From DASQPA01 sp963757335 (GTDB taxonomy: Bacteria > Acidobacteriota > Thermoanaerobaculia > Multivoradales > UBA5704): a DNA stretch of 64,000 bases. The translations under genes and the position numbers were made by a program. This document shows, piece by piece, positions 59,080-64,000 of this stretch; the stretch's first letter is position 1, and each line of letters begins with the position of its first letter. The DNA is taken from contig CAVWRJ010000007.1 in NCBI GenBank assembly GCA_963757335.1, positions 1 through 64,000 on the forward strand, read 5' to 3'. The notes beneath the pieces are model-generated. The model did no database searches. It had not been told where the DNA came from and was given only the letters and a program-made list of their open reading frames with translations.

Positions 59080-62000
59080 CTACTGGACGTTCAGGGTGAA
59101 GTCGTCGACGACGAACGAGGTCTGCAACGAGGCATCCTCGACGCCGACCAGGAAGATCTGCACGGTCTGCCCCTTGAAGGACAGGACGTTGAAGCTCTTC
59201 TGCGTGAAGCCCGTCGCTTTGTTCAGGTTGGAGAAGGTGGCGAGGGTCTGAAGCACCGTGCCGGAGGTGTTACGGATCTGCACCTTCAGGGTGTCGAACG
59301 CGCTCGTCGTGGTGGTCTCGGCCGTGTCGATGTGGAGCCAGAAGGCGAGCGTCGCCGAGGTGGCGGTCGACGGGATGGTCACCGTCTGGAGGATGCTGTC
59401 GGTGTGGGTCGTGCCGTAGCCGTCGAGCCACGCCTTCCATGCTCCGGAGTGGCTGGCCTCACTCGCGGAGTTGCTGACGACGCTGGCGGTGGCCGTCCAG
59501 GGCGCCGGGGCGGCCGAGCCGTTCTCGAAGCCGGGGTTGCCGATCAGCTGCTGGATCGAGCCGTTGGTCACCGTCAGGGTGACGGTGGTGGTGTGGGTGA
59601 TGCCGCCGCCGACGCCGGAGACGGTAATCGTCGAGGTCCCCGCCGCGGTGGCCGCGGCGACGGTGATCGTCATCGTCGAGGTGCCGGAGCCCGGCGCCGC
59701 GATCGAGGTCGGGCTGAAGGCGACTGTCACGCCGGTGGGCTGGCCGGTGGCCGAGAGCGCCACGGCGTTGTTGAAGCCGTTCAAGGCCGCGGTGGTGATC
59801 GTGACGTTGCCGGCGGTGCCGGCGGCGATGGAGGTCGAGGCAGGGGAGGCCGAGATCGTGAAGTCGGGGTTCGGGGTACCACCCTGGGCGGCGTCGCCGG
59901 TGACCACGAGAGCGAAGGGCTGGGGCCCGTTGGGCACGTTGATGGCGCGCACGGTCACCGTGTAGACCCCGGCCGCCGGAGTGGCGAGGAGCACCTGCTC
60001 CAGGTTGTTTCGGCGATCGGCGCTACCGCCGGTCGCCGAGACGCCGCCCGAGAAGACGTTCCCCTTGAAGGTGCCGGCGGGGCCGGTGACGATCAGGTCG
60101 AGGTCGTTGTTCAGGTGCGGGTTGGCCGCCGGGGTGGAGGGGAAGTCGGTCCACCCCAGGGTGATCTTCAAGGGCTGGGTGTTGCTGTTGACCGTGTAGG
60201 TGAAGGTCCGGTCGACGTTCACCGAGCCGGTGGGGAAGCCGGTCGCGTCGTCGGTCACCGAGAGCTTCCGTCCGTCGCCGCTGAAGAAGAGGGCGTTGTC
60301 GAGCAGCACCCGGCCCCAGCCCTGGCAGTTCGACGGGATGGCGGTCGCTCCGGCCATGTTGACGGCGGAGTTGATGAGGGTCGCCCGCAGGAGGGCGGCC
60401 GAGGGGGTGAAGCCGTTCCCCGCGGTCTTGACCCCGGAGGGATACCAACCATCGGTGTAGTACTGGCGGATGAGCGCGGTCAGGCCCGTGGCGCCCGGCG
60501 ACGCCATGCTGGTGCCGGATTCGGTCAAGGTGCCGCAGTTGTTGGTCCCCACGTTGCCGTCGTTACCGGCCGAGACGATGTTCGATCCCGGCACCGTGAT
60601 GTCGGGCTTGATGCGGCCGTCGTCGGTCGGGCCGCAGGAAGAGAAGGAGGCCATGGAGTCGGCGCTCGTGCCGCGGAGCGTGGCGCCCACCGAGACGCCG
60701 TTCTTGTTGGTCGACGGGCTGCCCACCGTGCTGGTGCCCGGGCCCGCGTTGCCGGCGGCGAAGAAGATCAGGTCGTCCTTGTGGTCCCACATGAACTGGT
60801 CGACGTCCTGGGAGGCCGCGGTGTAGTTGTTCTGCACCGCGCCGTTCTCGTTGTCCCCCCAGGAGTTGGTGTGCAGGCGGGCGCCCTGGGTGTAGGCCTG
60901 GAGGAAGATGGGCTTCAGGTCGACCACCGGGCAGCCGATGCCGGGCAGGTCGCCGCAGTTGTCGACCAGATAGCCGGCGTCCTGGATGACCAGCTTGGCG
61001 CCGGGCGCCATGCCGTCGGCGGTGTCGTGGGTCAGGAGGTGGGCGAAGTTGTCGCCCGCCACGGTGCCGGCCACGTGGGTGCCATGATTCTGGGTGTCCC
61101 ACTCGGTGGTCGAGATGCCGCCGCTGCACTCCGAGGAGGCCAGGAAGTCGACGGCGAGGATCTTTCTCTGGGTGTTGTCGACGACGGTGCCGCCGTTGCA
61201 GGCGTTGGTCGGCGGCAGGCCCTTGGTGGTGTCGCGGAAGAAGCACATGTCGGCGTCGATCCCGGTGTCGATGATGGCGACCGTCTGCCCCTCGCCGAAG
61301 ATGCCGTGGGTGAAGATCGGGGTCGTCATGCCGGCGGAGAGCCCGGACTGGCCGACCCAGATGGTGGTGTCGTTGAGCAGCTCCCGCCGCGGCTCCGAGG
61401 TCGAGCCAGAAGACCTCGGGGATCTGCGCCAGGTCGTCGCGGAAGCGGACGATCTCGCGCGGCGAGAGGAGAATGCGGACGCGGGAGAAAAAGGAGCCCT
61501 GCTTCGAGCCCACGATCCCCTGGACCCCGAGCTCCTTGATCTGCTCGACCACCTGCTGGAGGTCGGCGTCGGGGAAGACGTCGACCATGACGCTCTCGAA
61601 GTTGCCGGCGATCTTGTCATCGGCGGGCGTCGCGGAGACCGCGGCGACGTTCTTCGAGATCTTGTAGAAGGGGTGGTAGGGGCCGGTCCAGGTGACGCCG
61701 GCGGTGGATTTCAGGGTGCGAAGGGCCTTGCCCTGGCCGGCCGGCATCTTCACGAGATACGTGTAGTAGGGGAGGTAGGTGTAGATCCGGGCCCCGCTCG
61801 CCTTGAGCGCCGCGATCTGCTGGGCGGAGACCGGCCCGGGGAACTTGACCAGCATGTACTCGTCACTGGCGCCAATGACGCCAATGGCGCCAATGGCTCC
61901 GGCATCGCTCGCCGAGCGGGCGACCAGGTGCTCGGGGATATTGGCTGGCGGGGCGCTGGTGTCGATGACGTGGGAGTTGAGGGAAATTAGCCTCGACCGG

Positions 62001-62092
62001 TCCGCCGCCTTCTCCTCACCCTGGGCGTTCAAGGCCGAGGTGAAGAGTGCGGCGATCAAAAGAGTGCTTCCGAAAAGACGTCCAGTTTTCAT
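59080..62092 (-). CDS. secreted S8 (subtilisin-like) protease, multidomain (one frameshift)
   Basis: About 1,004 codons. Signal peptide (LFGSTLLIAALFTSALNAQG), a long prodomain (~20-235, with the Ile/Gly repeat insert and EYMLVKFPGPVSAQQIAAL), then the protease: Asp in AIIDTGIDADM, His in NHGTHVAGTVAG, Asn in FFAAGNAGPG and Ser in SGTSMASPGATG. A beta-sandwich domain (TFTYTVNSNTQPLKITLGWT, HLNNDLDLIVTGP), an Ig-like segment (DFTISASPASTSIAAGTAGN) and a C-terminal jelly-roll (GNPGFENG...VVDDFTLNV) follow. The break near 61394 is one extra base; removing it gives DLEPRRELLND. GGAGG precedes the ATG. It acts outside the cell; no exosortase tail is present. Confidence 0.92.
61864..61905 (-). repeat. 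9-nt-period coding repeat, subtilase prodomain
   Basis: On the coding strand GCCATTGGC-type units encode DAGAIGAIGVIGAS near the start of the prodomain. Confidence 0.75.
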
Positions 62093-62220
62093 GAATCCTC
62101 CAGAGGAAGGAGAAACGATCGATCGGCAGGGGCCGGACCGGCGCCAAGGGGCTGGCTACTTACTCTGGTGCGGGGGGAGGGGTGGAGGGAGCCGGAGGCC
62201 GGGAGATCAGCGACGTGGCA

Positions 62221-62400
62221 TCAGCCAACGCTGCCACGAACGTAGAGGTCCTCCCGCTTCCAACCCCGCTCCGCCTGCAGTACTGGTTGCAGTACTGGTA
62301 GAAGCTGCTCAGCCTCCCGCGCTCTCTGCCTCTTCGTCGCTTCATCGAAGAGGCGGAGGCGTTCCGCAAGATCGAGCGGTGAATGCCAATGGATAACCAT
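62221..62400 (-). CDS. 59-residue ORF, unknown
   Basis: Reads MVIHWHSPLDLAERLRLFDE, an amphipathic charged helix (ATKRQRAREAEQLL), a duplicated PVLQPVLQ, and RGWKREDLYVRGSVG. Third codon positions are less GC-rich than in neighbours, suggesting foreign or young origin. No strong RBS. It resembles a short soluble helical regulator or antitoxin, but no family is recognised. It lies in the 403-nt gap between the subtilase and the carbamoyltransferase. Confidence 0.4.
   Translation of the reverse strand: MVIHWHSPLDLAERLRLFDEATKRQRAREAEQLLPVLQPVLQAERGWKREDLYVRGSVG
62276..62299. repeat. 12-nt tandem duplication
   Basis: TGCAGTACTGGT occurs twice back to back, within the 59-codon ORF. Confidence 0.8.
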
Positions 62401-62428
62401 GCAATTACCCTATCAAGAGGAGATGGCC

Positions 62429-62455
62429 TTGCTCAAGTCAGCAGGGCAGTATGAT
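62429..62455 (+). promoter_or_regulatory. candidate promoter of the carbamoyltransferase gene
   Basis: TTGCTC, 15 nt, TATGAT; the spacer is short. Start near 62462 would favour the ATG at 62496 over the in-frame ATG at 62451. Confidence 0.3.
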
Positions 62456-62495
62456 CTCGCCCCGGGCCACGCCCAGCGTCGCGGCCCCAATCCCC

Positions 62496-64000
62496 ATGAA
62501 CATCCTCGGCCTCTCCGCCTTCTACCACGAGTCGACCTGCTGCCTCCTCCAGGAGGGCGCCCTGGTTGCCGCGGCCTCCGAGGAGCGGTTCTCGCGGGCC
62601 AAGCACGATCCCGGGCTTCCGGTCGAGGCGTTCCGCTTCTGTCTGCGCTCGGGTGGAATCGACGTCTCCGATCTCGATGCCCTCGCCTACTACGAACGGC
62701 CGGCCGACAAGCTCTCCCGCCAGCTCTGGGCTGGGGTGCCGGAGGGGAGCTCTCCCGACTTCGCCTGGCTCGACCCGGGGCAGCCCGAGCGCGCCATCCG
62801 GGAACGGCTGGGCTACGAGGGGCCTCTCCTCACCTATCCGCACCACCTCTCCCATGCCGCCTCCGCTTTCTTCTACTCGGGCTTCCCGGAGGCCGCCGTC
62901 CTCACCGTGGACGGAGTGGGGGAGTGGGCGACGACCACCTACGGCCATGGGGACGGCGCCGGGCTGGAGCTTTTCGAGGAGGTCCGCTTTCCGCACTCCC
63001 TGGGCCTCCTCTATGCCACCCTCACCGCCTATCTCGGCTTCCGGGTGAACTCCGGCGAGTACAAGGTGATGGGGCTCGCCCCCTATGGCCGGCCGCGGCT
63101 CCTCGATCGGTTGCGACAGCTGATCGCCCTCGGGCCGGGCGGCAGCTATACCCTGGATCTCCGCTACTTCGATTTCGTGCGCGGCCGGCGCATGTACTCC
63201 GACTCTCTCTCGGACCTCCTCGGCGCCCCGCCGCGCCGGTCGGGGGAAGAGATCACCCCCTTTCACCAGGATGTGGCGCGGAGCCTCCAGGCCCTCCTGG
63301 AGGAGGTGCTGCTCGACAAGGCCCGTTACCTCCACGAGCGGAACGGTTCGCTCAACCTCTGCCTGGCCGGCGGAGTGGCCTTGAACTGCGTCGCCAACGC
63401 CCGGCTCCTCCGCCAAGGCCCCTTCGAGCGGCTCTTCGTCCCCCCGGCGGCAGGGGATGCCGGGGGTTGCCTCGGCGCTGCGGCGCTCGCCCATCGCGAC
63501 CTCTCCGGCGAGTCCGGCGAGCGCCCGAAACCGGAGCCCCTGCGGCACGCCTTCTATGGCCCGCGCTGGCGGGCGGCGGAGATCGCCGCCCTCGTCGCCT
63601 CGACCGGCCTCCCCGCCCAGGACTTCAGCGGCCGCGAGCCGGATCTCCTGGCGGCGGTGGTCGATCGCCTGCTGGAACGCAAGGTGGTGGGGTGGTTCCA
63701 CGGCGCCATGGAGTTGGGGCCGCGGGCTCTCGGAGCGCGGAGCCTCCTCGCCGATCCACGGGACCCGGAGGTCCGCGAGCGCCTGAATCGGATGATCAAG
63801 AAACGCGAGGCTTTCCGCCCATTCGCGCCGAGCGTTCTCCTGGCTCATGCGGCCGAGCATTTCGACCTCGACCACCCCTCTCCCTTCATGCTGGAGACCT
63901 GCCAGGTGATCTCGCCCCTCCCGCTGCCGGCGATCACCCATGTCGACGGCTCGGCGCGCCCGCAGACGGTCGATCCCGAGGATTGCCCGCGCTTCGCCGC
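62496..64000 (+). CDS. NodU/CmcH-family carbamoyltransferase (3' end outside window)
   Basis: The first 501 codons are present; the gene runs off the window. It transfers carbamoyl from carbamoyl phosphate, through a carbamoyl-adenylate, to a hydroxyl of a sugar or natural product. Kae1-like N-domain: MNILGLSAFYHESTCCLLQE, YPHHLSHAASAFFYSGFPEA (metal His pair), LTVDGVGEWATT, VNSGEYKVMGLAPYG and LCLAGGVALNCVANARLL. The YrdC-like C-domain begins HGAMELGPRALGARSLLADP and FRPFAPSVL. The start is chosen by homology (M-I-L-G-x-S-A-F-Y-H). The acceptor is unknown; capsule, LPS O-antigen or glycolipid is usual when such genes are outside biosynthetic clusters. Confidence 0.92.
   Translation, partial: MNILGLSAFYHESTCCLLQEGALVAAASEERFSRAKHDPGLPVEAFRFCLRSGGIDVSDLDALAYYERPADKLSRQLWAGVPEGSSPDFAWLDPGQPERAIRERLGYEGPLLTYPHHLSHAASAFFYSGFPEAAVLTVDGVGEWATTTYGHGDGAGLELFEEVRFPHSLGLLYATLTAYLGFRVNSGEYKVMGLAPYGRPRLLDRLRQLIALGPGGSYTLDLRYFDFVRGRRMYSDSLSDLLGAPPRRSGEEITPFHQDVARSLQALLEEVLLDKARYLHERNGSLNLCLAGGVALNCVANARLLRQGPFERLFVPPAAGDAGGCLGAAALAHRDLSGESGERPKPEPLRHAFYGPRWRAAEIAALVASTGLPAQDFSGREPDLLAAVVDRLLERKVVGWFHGAMELGPRALGARSLLADPRDPEVRERLNRMIKKREAFRPFAPSVLLAHAAEHFDLDHPSPFMLETCQVISPLPLPAITHVDGSARPQTVDPEDCPRFA

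Noticed and set aside
62433..63941. 502-codon minus-strand frame at the window end
   Set aside because: Antisense shadow of the carbamoyltransferase, whose motifs are unmistakable on the plus strand.

Overview
The window is a high-GC bacterial chromosome segment with strong G/C bias at third codon positions, dense gene packing, many ATGA-type gene overlaps and a Gram-negative secretory gene set (RND-type adaptor, MacB-like permeases, exosortase H, PilB-type ATPase, PQQ dehydrogenase). The gene mix, including exosortase H, secreted proteins of a VSPCRVFDSR type and a tetraether-synthase-like radical SAM enzyme, suggests Acidobacteriota, perhaps class Thermoanaerobaculia. This is inference; there is no rRNA marker. 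I found no convincing tRNA, rRNA, CRISPR array or intact insertion sequence.

Layout. 0-7 kb: a citrate-synthase-family protein, a degenerate Rpn/YhgA-type protein, and an efflux operon (MacA-like adaptor plus two MacB-like permeases without an ATPase). 7-17 kb: a surface-adhesin locus with a giant secreted protein (nine exact 333-bp repeats followed by a beta-helix), three tandem tail-collar proteins and a tail-fibre-like protein with an S74 self-cleaving chaperone. 17-25.7 kb: a Tat-exported amidase, smc, a large GT-C-like membrane glycosyltransferase, and exosortase H with its partner membrane protein. 25.7-28.6 kb: pyrR-pyrB-pyrC, whose promoter overlaps head to head with that of xrtH. 28.7-33.1 kb: a Cys-rich secreted peptide, then a four-gene putative lipid-modifying operon (Lgt paralogue, membrane protein, Tes/MSS-like radical SAM enzyme, membrane protein), and an opposing pair of small proteins. 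33.3-41.2 kb: a 21-bp tandem array, MFS/epimerase/GT2 operon, a GH113-like protein, and an IMPase-M23 peptidase-bactofilin-like operon. 41.2-49.7 kb: HPF with a cold-shock domain, a GspE/PilB ATPase, a PQQ sugar dehydrogenase, two degenerate NarL-type regulators, a YfhO-type membrane protein and MiaE. 49.7-58.1 kb: intergenic periodic arrays, then TreS-maltokinase, MalQ and GlgB (trehalose/maltose/alpha-glucan). 58.2-64 kb: endonuclease III, a secreted subtilase, a 59-codon ORF and the 5' part of a carbamoyltransferase.

Two genome-wide patterns stand out. First, about nine unrelated genes carry in-frame 9-nt-period repeats of GCCGATGCC/GCCAATGCC type, and intergenic regions hold 21-22 bp periodic arrays. 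Second, many genes that should be intact (smc, treS-mak, glgB, the subtilase, the GH113 gene, the adhesin and collar genes) carry single-base frameshifts, several at 7-base homopolymers. That points to consensus errors in the assembly more than to real decay, so these genes are annotated across the breaks.
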